From contig JAEWPC010000051.1 of assembly GCA_023460795.1 (NCBI GenBank), positions 1 to 51,730 on the forward strand: a stretch of DNA of 51,730 nucleotides, in the 5' to 3' direction. Each line of letters opens with the position of its first letter. Positions within the stretch are counted from its first letter, which is position 1. The notes below the pieces were generated by a model, which saw nothing but the letters and a program-made list of their open reading frames with translations, searched no databases and was not told the origin of the DNA. Positions 18,206-26,085 of this stretch are shown here, in pieces. Made by a program: the position numbers and the translations under genes. The DNA comes from Bacillota bacterium (GTDB taxonomy: Bacteria > Bacillota > Bacilli > Paenibacillales > Paenibacillaceae).

Positions 18206-18234
18206 ATTTTAACAGTTCGGTGAAAATGGGGCAA
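18206..18234 (-). promoter_or_regulatory. secA promoter
   Basis: On the minus strand TTGCCC (18229-18234), a 17-base spacer and TAAAAT (18206-18211) make a good SigA-type promoter about 40 bases before the secA start. Confidence 0.65.
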
Positions 18235-18319
18235 GGAAAGGAGAAATGAGGCACTCACTCAGCAGGGATCAATTGGGAGCTCATAAATCAGACATTCCCT
18301 TGACCTAACCGAACAAACA

Positions 18320-18351
18320 AAACCCCAGTGCCTTCACAGGTACCGAGGTTT
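18320..18351 (-). terminator. Terminator of the nonulosonate operon
   Basis: On the minus strand AAACCTCGGTACCT pairs with AGGCACTGGGGTTT (one mismatch, two wobble pairs) around a GTGA loop, followed by TTTGTTTG. It ends the operon whose last gene is hisH-like (stop at 18387) and insulates secA. Confidence 0.85.
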
Positions 18352-18386
18352 ACGTTACGTTTCAGTTAGAATCATTTCGTCAACGG

Positions 18387-19034
18387 CTATATCTTCAAAA
18401 AATTTCGAATCATCTTCAACCCATACTCACCACTCTTCTCGGGATGAAATTGGCAACCGTACTTCTTTCCCGAAGCTAACACTGCACTAATTTCTTGATT
18501 TCCGTACTTGCAGCCGGCTAAAAGATGAGTGGTGTTGGCTGGAACTGCCATATAGGAATGGACGAAATATGCCGATGTTTCTGGAGGAATCCCTTCAAGA
18601 ATTGTGCCGTTCCAAGGACCGCCGTTTATTGTTGAATGGATCTCGTTCCATCCGATATGCGGGATTTTGTGAGGCTCGCCGTCCGTATTCTTGTCTGGAA
18701 TCGCAACAACTTTACCCGGAATCAATCCCAGCCCCTGATGTACACCGAACTCTTCGCTTGAATCAAGCATCATTTGCATACCGAGGCATATACCGAGAAA
18801 AGGTTTGTCCGTTTCGGCATACGAACGTATGGCGTCGATCAACCCTCTCTCCCTTAACCCGTCCATGCCATCCTTAAACGCGCCCACCCCGGGAAGGACG
18901 ACTTTCTCTGCGTTCATTATTTGCGACGGTTGATCCGCAATTACGACTTCCGCTCCGCAATATTCGAATGCTCGGCGTACGCTTAGCAAATTGCTTGAAC
19001 CATAGTCGATGATGCACACTTTACGGTTAGCCAT
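18387..19034 (-). CDS. hisH: HisH-type glutamine amidotransferase, likely nonulosonate-dedicated paralogue
   Basis: Class I glutaminase that frees ammonia for its HisF-type partner. The triad is complete: C83 in GICLGMQ, H197 and E199 in CQFHPEKS. 215 residues, overlapping the hisF-like gene by 8 bases. It is not in a histidine operon; it closes a seven-gene sugar operon that starts with a PseA/WbpG-type amidotransferase. In Pseudomonas O-antigen loci, WbpG-type enzymes take ammonia from HisH2-HisF2 pairs, so that role is more likely than histidine synthesis. A second histidine-pathway copy elsewhere is expected but not visible here. Confidence 0.9.
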   Translation of the reverse strand: MANRKVCIIDYGSSNLLSVRRAFEYCGAEVVIADQPSQIMNAEKVVLPGVGAFKDGMDGLRERGLIDAIRSYAETDKPFLGICLGMQMMLDSSEEFGVHQGLGLIPGKVVAIPDKNTDGEPHKIPHIGWNEIHSTINGGPWNGTILEGIPPETSAYFVHSYMAVPANTTHLLAGCKYGNQEISAVLASGKKYGCQFHPEKSGEYGLKMIRNFLKI

Positions 19035-19797
19035 GTTGTTCCCACCTTACTCGTATGCCAGCCTGCTTCGAAGCCGATTTAATCTCGATAACCGATGCTC
19101 GGTTATAATGCAGAATGTCTGCCATCGCGACCGCATCAGCACGACCAGATTTGACAACGTCTACAAGGTGCGCGACTGTCCCCATTCCGCCGCTCGCGAT
19201 TACGGGAATTGTGACAGCTTGGCTGACAGCCTGGACAAGCTCGATATCGAACCCTTTACGCGTGCCTTCTCTATCGATTGACGTAAGCAGAATTTCTCCC
19301 GCACCCAGCTCTTGGCCTTGTTTCGCCCACTTCACGACGTCCAGCCCCGTCGGTTCTCGTCCGTTATCTCGATAGGCCTCCCAGCAGTTTGGAGCTACTT
19401 TCTTAGCTTCGATCGACAACACGACGCATTGCGAACCAAATTTCGTCGCAAACTCAGTGATCAGTTCGGGCTTTAACGTCGCCGCGGTATTCACAGCGAT
19501 TTTGTCTGCTCCCGATCTCAGGAGATCGTAAACGTCCCGAATCGTTCGGATCCCGCCTCCGACGGTCATAGGGATGAAGATATTGTTGGCCGTCGCTTGA
19601 ACGATATCCGCCAAATGATTACGGCCATACAAACTTGCAACGGAATCCATGTAAATTAGCTCATCGATCCCATCGTGATAATAACGGCTGGCATTCACAT
19701 GGGGATCTCCGATCACTCTAAGCCCTTCAAGATGAATGCCCTTAATTAGATTCGGGCCTTTGATATCCATTCTGGCGATCAACCGCGTGTTGGCCAT
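19027..19797 (-). CDS. hisF: HisF-like barrel, probable ammonia channel for sugar amidation
   Basis: 256-residue (beta/alpha)8 barrel of the HisF family. Numbering aligns with Thermotoga HisF: D11 is kept (ARMDIKG), but catalytic D130 (AIDAK in the family) is glutamate here (SIEAK). The ammonia-gate residues R5, E46, K99 and the E167 equivalent (E169 in GAGEIL) are present. The segment LEGLRVIGDP replaces the usual substrate loop. This pattern suits a protein that passes ammonia from HisH to another enzyme rather than making imidazole glycerol phosphate. It overlaps hisH by 8 bases and follows the methyltransferase by 2. Confidence 0.88.
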   Translation of the reverse strand: MANTRLIARMDIKGPNLIKGIHLEGLRVIGDPHVNASRYYHDGIDELIYMDSVASLYGRNHLADIVQATANNIFIPMTVGGGIRTIRDVYDLLRSGADKIAVNTAATLKPELITEFATKFGSQCVVLSIEAKKVAPNCWEAYRDNGREPTGLDVVKWAKQGQELGAGEILLTSIDREGTRKGFDIELVQAVSQAVTIPVIASGGMGTVAHLVDVVKSGRADAVAMADILHYNRASVIEIKSASKQAGIRVRWEQHG

Positions 19798-19799
19798 AC

Positions 19800-20762
19800 C
19801 TACGACTCCTTTTTCCGACCCGCAAAGAAGAATTCCGTCGCTTGCAAAATTCCTAACTCTCGAAGCTTGATGTCCGCATCTTTAATAAATTTGGCTAATG
19901 CGATATTTTTCTGTTCGTCGAAACGCAAACCGCCGATGATTTCCGTGTAAAAAGCGCTTCGGTCTTCCAACACAAGTTCGTTATAATGACCGGTTAACGC
20001 GGCATACATTTCTTTGTATCCCGCTTCGTTATCATTGATCGATTGCACCTTTTGGCCATGGTCGTCTTCATATTTCATAGTCTTGTATAACGACTCTAAT
20101 TGCGTGGAATATTCCTCCATGCCGTTCGGGATAGGCTGCTCCGCATAAAAACCCTGGCTAGAAGACAATAACAACTTAATCAGATGCAGGATAGCCGCAT
20201 TTCCCGGTGTGACTCTGTCCCTGGTCGGCTCATGAGCGAGCATCAGTCCATTCTCGTTAAGCAACTCACTTGCACGTCTCATCACTTCATCTTGGTTCTT
20301 GAAATGATGAAGCGCACCTAGAAACACAATTGCATCAAAGCTCTTCTCACGCAGCTTATCCTCCGTGAAAAAATCGCCGACCAAGTATTCTAGTTGTCCT
20401 CTTTCTTCCTTCCACGGATCGCTCTCTGCCAACTTGACAGCGACTTCGATCGCTTTGGTCGAAATATCGAGACCTACGACGTTCATGCCTGCCCGGGCAA
20501 GTTCCAAAGAAAGATATCCTGGACCGCATCCAACCTCAAGTACCCGAATTTCCCCCTTGCGGACATATTTCTTAATCGTGTCAGATATTCTTTCGAATTG
20601 CTCGACAAACGATAACTTTACGTACTCGGGATGTCTCCACACATTGTTATAAAAGTATTCACATTTTTCAGTACGCCTCAGATCGGGAATATGTCCATTC
20701 TGGACTCTCTCTACGATTTGATTGTCGAAAGCTTGCGCCTCTAGCTGCAGTTCGCCTGCCAT
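19800..20762 (-). CDS. Class I SAM-dependent methyltransferase of the nonulosonate operon
   Basis: 320-residue cytoplasmic protein with a Rossmann methyltransferase core. SAM motif I is VLEVGCGPGY near 74-83, motif II acidic residue in VVGLDIS near 95-101, and post-motif LGALHHF near 150. The N-terminal ~70 and C-terminal ~120 residues are helical extensions I do not recognise. Its place between the CMP-sugar synthetase and HisF/HisH-like genes suggests that it methylates the sugar. Campylobacter makes N-methylacetimidoyl legionaminic acid on flagellin, which would need a comparable enzyme. O-methylation is the alternative. Confidence 0.8.
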   Translation of the reverse strand: MAGELQLEAQAFDNQIVERVQNGHIPDLRRTEKCEYFYNNVWRHPEYVKLSFVEQFERISDTIKKYVRKGEIRVLEVGCGPGYLSLELARAGMNVVGLDISTKAIEVAVKLAESDPWKEERGQLEYLVGDFFTEDKLREKSFDAIVFLGALHHFKNQDEVMRRASELLNENGLMLAHEPTRDRVTPGNAAILHLIKLLLSSSQGFYAEQPIPNGMEEYSTQLESLYKTMKYEDDHGQKVQSINDNEAGYKEMYAALTGHYNELVLEDRSAFYTEIIGGLRFDEQKNIALAKFIKDADIKLRELGILQATEFFFAGRKKES

Positions 20763-20774
20763 AACGATCTCTCC

Positions 20775-21479
20775 TCAATCTTTCTCTAACAGTTTCTCGG
20801 CAAGCGTAAAATCAATTAGGAAATCGATATCTACGCTATCTTCTGCCGTCATCTCGAACGGTAGACACGGAGACGGGTAGAACGATTGCTGCGTCAAAAA
20901 CAAATCGCTTGAGGTCATATAGATCGCGCCATTCGGCATATAGACCTTCGGAAGCTGTTGTCTAGGCATGTCGAGACATTGTTCGAATATAGGAACTAAG
21001 ACTTCTTCGGAAATCGTAAAGCTCTTATAAGGGTGGTGTTTGAATTCAGTGACGCTTACGATGGAACTGGCGCCTTCGGCGTTGAGGAACTGAGTAATGC
21101 AGTCCGTCAAATGGTCGGCCTTCCGAAGCGGCGAAGTCGGCTGCATCAGAACAAAATACTGAGGCAACGCATGCTGCTCTCTAAGCGTTTCAAGTACGTG
21201 CATAACCACGTCTTTACTCTGAGTATCGTCAGCGGCAAGCTCCTGCGGGCGATCTATGACTTCCGCCCCCCATTGGAGACTAACTTGCTTGATTTCCTCA
21301 TCTTCCGTGCTGACTATACAGCGGTTGATCCATGGACAGTTCAGTGCTGCTTGAATCGAATACGCGATCAATGGCTTGCCCTTCAGGGTTCTGATATTTT
21401 TTCTAGGCAGTCCCTTCGATCCCCCGCGTGCCGTTAAGATCGCAACGATTTGAACTCCTTCTGCTTCGGAGTGTCCCAT
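20775..21479 (-). CDS. CMP-nonulosonate synthetase (NeuA/PtmB/LegF-like)
   Basis: Couples a nonulosonic acid to CMP from CTP, giving the activated donor. 234 residues. The nucleotide-binding N-terminus VAILTARGGSKGLPRKN and the segments MQPTSPLR and MPNGAIYM are characteristic of CMP-NeuAc/CMP-Leg synthetases. The frame opens at 21554, but ATG 21479 with AGGAGG eight bases upstream gives the family N-terminus. It overlaps the end of the epimerase gene by 46 bases. Whether the sugar is Neu, Leg or Pse type cannot be read from this protein alone. Confidence 0.9.
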   Translation of the reverse strand: MGHSEAEGVQIVAILTARGGSKGLPRKNIRTLKGKPLIAYSIQAALNCPWINRCIVSTEDEEIKQVSLQWGAEVIDRPQELAADDTQSKDVVMHVLETLREQHALPQYFVLMQPTSPLRKADHLTDCITQFLNAEGASSIVSVTEFKHHPYKSFTISEEVLVPIFEQCLDMPRQQLPKVYMPNGAIYMTSSDLFLTQQSFYPSPCLPFEMTAEDSVDIDFLIDFTLAEKLLEKD

Positions 21480-22564
21480 AATCTTTCCTCCTCTAGCGCA
21501 TCCATGAATAGCGCCGCGCTGTTCCCTCTTCCAAAAGTGAAACACGGCTGGCACCTCTTCAAATCGCTCACGAGCTGTATTCGATCCAGTATCCTTTGCT
21601 TATCGATGGCCGTATTCAAAATCGATTCATATTCGAAGCGCTGCTTCTGTCTTGTTCCTAGATCGATCGAGTAGACGCCATAGACAGGCGCTTCCCGGAT
21701 TGCGGCGCTAGAGTTTCCAACAATGAAATCCGAATATTTAAGTAGCGTCAAGAAATATTCGAATCGCAGCGAGGGATAGAGCTTGAAGCGTTCGTTGCCT
21801 TTTAATCTCTCATAAGCTTGAAAGATGAGTCCACTGCCTTCGTCATTGTTGGGATAAATGACAACATACTCCCTGCCGCTCTCGATCAATGCGTCCACTA
21901 AAGTTTCCGCATCTTCTTTTAAACGGTGAACTTCCGTGGTTACCGGATGAAACATAACAATCCCGTAATGATCGAATGGAATATCGTATCTTTGCTTTAC
22001 GGCTTCAAGCGTCGGCAAATCGTTGGATAGCATAACGTCAATATCCGGCGAACCGATCGCATAGATCGATTGCGGATCTTCCCCCATCTGCTGCAAGAGT
22101 ATCGATGCCTCGTCATTGGCAACGAAATGCAGATGGGACATTTTGGATGTCGCGTGGCGAATTAACCCATCGATCGTTCCCGAATGCTCTCCGCCTTCTA
22201 TATGTGCAACCAGAATATTATTCAATGCGCCTACGATAGCCCCCGCCATCGCCTCGACGCGGTCTCCGTGAACGATGATCATATTCGGCTGACATTCTTG
22301 AACGTATCGTGAGAGACCGCCGACCGTATTCGCCAGAATCAGATCCATCGGTTCGCCCTGAATCTGATTCATATACACATGAATATTTTTGAAGCCTTCC
22401 TTCACGATTTCCTCTACCGTATAACCATATTTGGATAGCGTGTGCATCCCCGTGGCGAAAATATAGCACTCATACTTCTCGGATTTTTCAACGGCATGCA
22501 GCAAAGTTTTCAGCTTTCCGTAGTCCGCTCGTGTACCCGTTAAGAACAAGAGTTTCTTAGTCAT
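21434..22564 (-). CDS. neuC: Hydrolysing UDP-sugar 2-epimerase (NeuC/LegG-like)
   Basis: Releases UDP while inverting C2 of a UDP-HexNAc, yielding ManNAc or its 2,4-diacetamido analogue, the precursor of sialic or legionaminic acid. 376 residues from the ATG at 22564, an 8-base overlap with neuB. GT-B-like epimerase fold with GTRADYGKL near 10-18, VHGDRVEAMAGA near 98-110, HIEGGEHSGTIDGLIRHATSKMSHLHF (split signature, 121-147) and VGNSSAAIREAP near 289-300. No LegB, LegC or LegH is in the window, so the nature of its UDP substrate is open. Confidence 0.88.
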   Translation of the reverse strand: MTKKLLFLTGTRADYGKLKTLLHAVEKSEKYECYIFATGMHTLSKYGYTVEEIVKEGFKNIHVYMNQIQGEPMDLILANTVGGLSRYVQECQPNMIIVHGDRVEAMAGAIVGALNNILVAHIEGGEHSGTIDGLIRHATSKMSHLHFVANDEASILLQQMGEDPQSIYAIGSPDIDVMLSNDLPTLEAVKQRYDIPFDHYGIVMFHPVTTEVHRLKEDAETLVDALIESGREYVVIYPNNDEGSGLIFQAYERLKGNERFKLYPSLRFEYFLTLLKYSDFIVGNSSAAIREAPVYGVYSIDLGTRQKQRFEYESILNTAIDKQRILDRIQLVSDLKRCQPCFTFGRGNSAALFMDALEEERLWDTPKQKEFKSLRS

Positions 22565-23591
22565 CAATATGTTCCCATTTCAACTGGTCGTTTTTATGGA
22601 TTTTGACTTTTGAGATTCTTCCTAGCAGCCCGTTGAAATGTTCCGCAAGAATCTCACCCGTTCCAGGCCGTTTCACCCACAAATTGTCCTCACTGAACCG
22701 CTCACCCGGCTGAATATCGCGAATGGCGACAACGCTTGCATAGGCGAAATCGATTGTCTTTTGTTCCTCGGGCAATATCGTTTTGCTGCCTCCCAGCGCC
22801 AATTGAATCGCCCGGCTGCCTTCGATCAGATCTCTCAAATCCTTTGGATCCATCGAAATTTCGATATCCGGCCCTGCCCAGCTCTTATCGGAAGTAAAAT
22901 GCCTCTCCAATATGCTGGCACCCAGCGCCACCGCTCCCAAGCACGTATAGTTTGTCAATGTGTGATCCGAGAGACCGACGACAGCATCCGAGAATCGGTT
23001 TTGCAATTCGGAGAGCCCTCCCAATCTTACTTTGTCATATGGCGTTGGGTAGATGCTCGTACAATGCAACAATGCGAATGGCACGCCATGCCGGCGCAAA
23101 ATATCAACCGACTTCTGAACGCTATCCAGGTTGTTCATGCCGGTGCTCAGAATAACCGGCTTTTTATACTTGGCGATGTGCTCGATCAACGGATAGTTAT
23201 TGCACTCGCCAGACCCGATTTTATAGGCTGGAACGTTAAGCTTCTCCAGTCGGATCGCGGCCGCGCGCGAAAATGGCGTGCTCAAAAACAGTACGTTTTT
23301 CGAATCCGCATAGGCTTTAAGCTTGCTTTCCTCTTCTTCCGTTAACGCGCAGCGCTTCATAATATCCCAAATCGACTCTTTCGCGTTGCCTGGGATGACG
23401 TTGTTCGGGATCATTTCGTCTTCGATGACGTGCGTTTGGAATTTAACGCATTCGCATCCGACGTCAACGGCGTCGTCGATCATTTGAATCGCTTTGTCGA
23501 AGCTTCCCTCATGGTTGATGCCGATTTCCGCAATGACAAGCGGCGGATGTTCGGGGCCGATTTTCCGGTTTCCGATCGTAATTTCGTTCAT
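22557..23591 (-). CDS. neuB: Nonulosonic acid synthase (NeuB/LegI-like)
   Basis: Condenses phosphoenolpyruvate with a ManNAc-type six-carbon sugar to form a nine-carbon acid. 344 residues: TIM barrel with VIAEIGINHEGS at 19-30, KIGSGE near 123, LSTGM near 148 and LSDHT near 205, then a C-terminal SAF/antifreeze-like domain from about 280 that completes the dimer active site. Located between the amidotransferase and the epimerase gene with overlapping or short junctions. The family covers Neu5Ac, Leg and Pse synthases; I cannot separate them by eye. Confidence 0.92.
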   Translation of the reverse strand: MNEITIGNRKIGPEHPPLVIAEIGINHEGSFDKAIQMIDDAVDVGCECVKFQTHVIEDEMIPNNVIPGNAKESIWDIMKRCALTEEEESKLKAYADSKNVLFLSTPFSRAAAIRLEKLNVPAYKIGSGECNNYPLIEHIAKYKKPVILSTGMNNLDSVQKSVDILRRHGVPFALLHCTSIYPTPYDKVRLGGLSELQNRFSDAVVGLSDHTLTNYTCLGAVALGASILERHFTSDKSWAGPDIEISMDPKDLRDLIEGSRAIQLALGGSKTILPEEQKTIDFAYASVVAIRDIQPGERFSEDNLWVKRPGTGEILAEHFNGLLGRISKVKIHKNDQLKWEHIDD

Positions 23592-23605
23592 ATGAAATCC
23601 CCCTC

Positions 23606-24814
23606 TTACTGGACTTGATGTCTAAGAATCCATTTGCCGTTGTCCTTCACCCAAAGATGGGGCGATCTAGCCTTGTCGATAATTTCCCAGAAGCGCTCTT
23701 CCGAAATGTCCATGTATTCCAGAATTTCGCCGAAGTACTTAGCGGGGAACTCCGAATCGTAGCGATGGACAAGGGCGACGCCTTCTTCACGGGTAATCTT
23801 GCCCGTTCTGATCTCTTGGGCAGAATCATAAGTCGCTCTACCGATGCCGAATTTGATGAACGTTGTATAGTAGTGAAGCGGATCGATTCGATCGTCGATC
23901 GAGCTGTATTTGGAATAGGAGCCTTCCGTACGTTCCGTGTTTGCTTGGAACCCCGTATGCTCTGCCGCATAGTAATAGCATTCCTGCGGGTCCCACTTCA
24001 GATAGTAGCTTAAGTAATGAACTTGCGTTCCGATCTTCTCTAGCTGATTTCCATCCACAGGCAAATAAGGATTAAGATCTCTGCCGTCAACGCCGTATTC
24101 GTCCGTCAGTTGACGTGCCGATATGCCGCCGAGGAACAGCTTGTCCAAATCTCTTGATTCGGCATAAAAGGAGGTGTTCATTGTAGGCTTGTCGTTTTCT
24201 TTGATGTTGTTGCCGTACTCCGCCTGATTCTCCCCATAGAACACGAGTGGAATCTTGTAGAACGAAGAGAATCTTGGACCGATATGTCTTTGTCCGATAA
24301 TGAACGGTTGGAACGGGTGTACCAGATTCTCGAAGGCAAGCTTGGTCAGCAGTCGATGTAAATTGCCGTTAGGCGTGTAAAGCATATTATCAAAACCGGA
24401 GTGGATCCATTCCTGAAAATTGGCCCAGCCGATATTCGTATAGCGATGTGGCGCCCATGTAACCGTCAAAGGATTCATGCCGTATTTGTATTTCAGGATA
24501 TGAGAAGCGTAAGCACTGTCCTTACCCCCGCTCCCGGGCACGATGCAATCGTATGAGCCGTCTTTGCTGCGGTGCTTGTCGCACAACTCCTTGAGTTCTT
24601 CCTCCCGCTGCTTCCAGTCAATCACGTTATCCTTGATCTCGGCGAATCTGCAAGCGCTGCAAATCCCTTCCTCATCGAATTCAATTGTCGGTTTAATATC
24701 GCCTGGCCTGTTCTTGAATTCGACCACGGAGCTTGGACGCTGGTTGGAGATCGTGCACCTCTTGCAAAATTTCACTTCGCTTGGAAGCCCATAGAACGCT
24801 GTCAGATCACTCAT
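23606..24814 (-). CDS. N-acetyl sugar amidotransferase (PseA/WbpG family)
   Basis: ATP-dependent enzyme that turns a sugar N-acetyl group into an acetamidino group with ammonia supplied by HisH/HisF. 402 residues. Zinc ligands C17xxC20 and C52xxC55 flank a linker, followed by the PP-loop SGGKDS (95-100) of ATP pyrophosphatases. It is the first gene of the operon and fits with the HisH/HisF pair at the other end. Relatives include Campylobacter PseA and Cj1324, and Pseudomonas WbpG. Target is presumably the nonulosonate made by neuB/neuC, either free or CMP-linked. Confidence 0.9.
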   Translation of the reverse strand: MSDLTAFYGLPSEVKFCKRCTISNQRPSSVVEFKNRPGDIKPTIEFDEEGICSACRFAEIKDNVIDWKQREEELKELCDKHRSKDGSYDCIVPGSGGKDSAYASHILKYKYGMNPLTVTWAPHRYTNIGWANFQEWIHSGFDNMLYTPNGNLHRLLTKLAFENLVHPFQPFIIGQRHIGPRFSSFYKIPLVFYGENQAEYGNNIKENDKPTMNTSFYAESRDLDKLFLGGISARQLTDEYGVDGRDLNPYLPVDGNQLEKIGTQVHYLSYYLKWDPQECYYYAAEHTGFQANTERTEGSYSKYSSIDDRIDPLHYYTTFIKFGIGRATYDSAQEIRTGKITREEGVALVHRYDSEFPAKYFGEILEYMDISEERFWEIIDKARSPHLWVKDNGKWILRHQVQ

Positions 24815-25317
24815 ACTATCTCCTCTTTCCCTTTAAAGATATCAAAATCCACGGAGTGTATCACACGGCGCCGCTATTCGCATGGATAACCGATAATATT
24901 CTCAACTTTCAGCGGGTAAATTTATAGCCGCCCACATTAATTAAATCGGAATATCACAACATAAACATTAACCGATTTTGAACTTTTCGCTCTAAGAACG
25001 CGAATATCCATCGAACCTGCCTGTACGCAATACCGTTATGAACCGTCTTATCCAGGCTTCCTTTGGTCCAGATCACCCAAAGCTTGCTATCATTGAGCCG
25101 GACTCCGCTAAAACTTTCTTTGGCCGGATTAGCTCAACCATGATTGTCCCCTACTCCAAGCTAATGAATTTTGTTTAATCATATCAAATTCTAAGCTCGT
25201 ATAATATTCATTTTTCGCTAGATGAAGGTGGTAATCTTTTAGAACCCAGGCTACTCGGAAGACACTGTAGAACTTACATTTTTATGCGGAATTGCAATAC
25301 TCTAAATTGAACAGCAA
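24815..25317. other. 503-bp intergenic region upstream of the nonulosonate operon
   Basis: No convincing gene. Candidate promoters for the minus-strand operon: TTTACC, 16 bases, TATTAT (24893-24920), and a weak SigD-like pair TAAT, 16 bases, TCCGATTT (24943-24970). Between about 24960 and 25178 both strands carry open frames of roughly 45-60 codons (a 46-codon + strand frame from ATG 25038; a minus frame ending near 24951). Neither has a clear ribosome site or a family I recognise. It may be a decayed gene or an AT-rich leader; left unassigned. Confidence 0.4.
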
Positions 25318-25318
25318 A

Positions 25319-25369
25319 AGAAGGCACTGCTCCCTCTGACGTGCTTGAGAAGCAGTACCTTCTTTTTTA
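25319..25369 (-). terminator. hpf terminator
   Basis: On the minus strand AGAAGGTACTGCT pairs with AGCAGTGCCTTCT (one mismatch), followed by TTTTGCTG. It lies about 50 bases past the hpf stop and, because the + side also ends in TTTTTT, it could work in both directions. Confidence 0.85.
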
Positions 25370-25417
25370 GGGACCTTTCCAGTGCCCTTCTATTCGACCA
25401 AGGCATTTCGCTTTGAT

Positions 25418-25975
25418 TTATTCTGCAGCCTCAATGAGTCCGTACTTGCCGTCATGACGACGGTACACGACGTTGATGTCCTTCGTCACCGAGTTGGCGA
25501 ATACGAAAAAGTTATGGCCGACCAAGTTCATTTGAAGAATCGCTTCATCGACGTCCATCGGCTTCATATTAAACTTCTTCGTCCGTACGAGCTCCAGATC
25601 GTCTTCGTCGTCGTGATCGAGCGTAGACACAGTACTGTGTCCGTCTTCCTTGAAGAGCGCTCTGGCGGAGTCCGGATGTCGGAAGTTGCGGTTGATCTTC
25701 GTCTTATGCTTGCGGATCTGACGTTCGAGTTTGTCCACTACGAAGTCGATCGAAGCATACATGTCTTCGCGTCTCTCCTCCGCGCGGAGATAAAATCCCG
25801 GCAGCGGAATCGTAACCTCGACGGCCTGCTGGCCCTTCGTAACGCTTAGGGTTACGTTAACATCAGATTGGGGAGGGGCTTCAAAGTACCGTTCCAGCCT
25901 ACTTAGCTTCTTCTCGACATAATCACGAAGAGCATCGGTAACTTCCATACGCTGACCACGAATGTTGTATTTCAT
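25418..25975 (-). CDS. hpf: Long-form ribosome hibernation promoting factor
   Basis: Binds the 30S decoding channel in slow growth and dimerises ribosomes to 100S. 185 residues: N-terminal RNA-binding domain starting MKYNIRGQRMEVTDALRDYV, a charged linker near 105-125, and a C-terminal dimerisation domain with VRTKKFNMKPMDVDEAILQM. The ATG follows AAGGAGG at seven bases. B. subtilis has hpf (yvyD) between fliT and secA. Here it survives as a G+C-richer gene between two AT-richer sugar blocks, so it marks the old backbone order. Confidence 0.96.
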   Translation of the reverse strand: MKYNIRGQRMEVTDALRDYVEKKLSRLERYFEAPPQSDVNVTLSVTKGQQAVEVTIPLPGFYLRAEERREDMYASIDFVVDKLERQIRKHKTKINRNFRHPDSARALFKEDGHSTVSTLDHDDEDDLELVRTKKFNMKPMDVDEAILQMNLVGHNFFVFANSVTKDINVVYRRHDGKYGLIEAAE

Positions 25976-26011
25976 GCGGCAGGCCTCCTTTGCTGATTAC
26001 ATTATCATCAT

Positions 26012-26041
26012 ATCATATTCGGAGGAGCCCATACATAACAA
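26012..26041 (-). promoter_or_regulatory. hpf promoter
   Basis: On the minus strand TTGTTA (26036-26041), an 18-base spacer and TATGAT (26012-26017) make a plausible SigA promoter about 35 bases before the hpf start. No SigB or SigH element was recognised. Confidence 0.5.
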
Positions 26042-26085
26042 TCCGCTAATTAATTTGAATTTTTAGAAAACTTTTAGACGAGCCG

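Noticed and set aside
18387..19797. HisH and HisF as part of a histidine operon
   Set aside because: No other his gene is adjacent; they end an operon led by a PseA/WbpG-type amidotransferase, and HisF residue 130 is altered.
24960..25180. Small genes on either strand in the 24.8-25.3 kb gap
   Set aside because: Open frames of 45-60 codons without Shine-Dalgarno or recognisable family; reported only as an unexplained gap.
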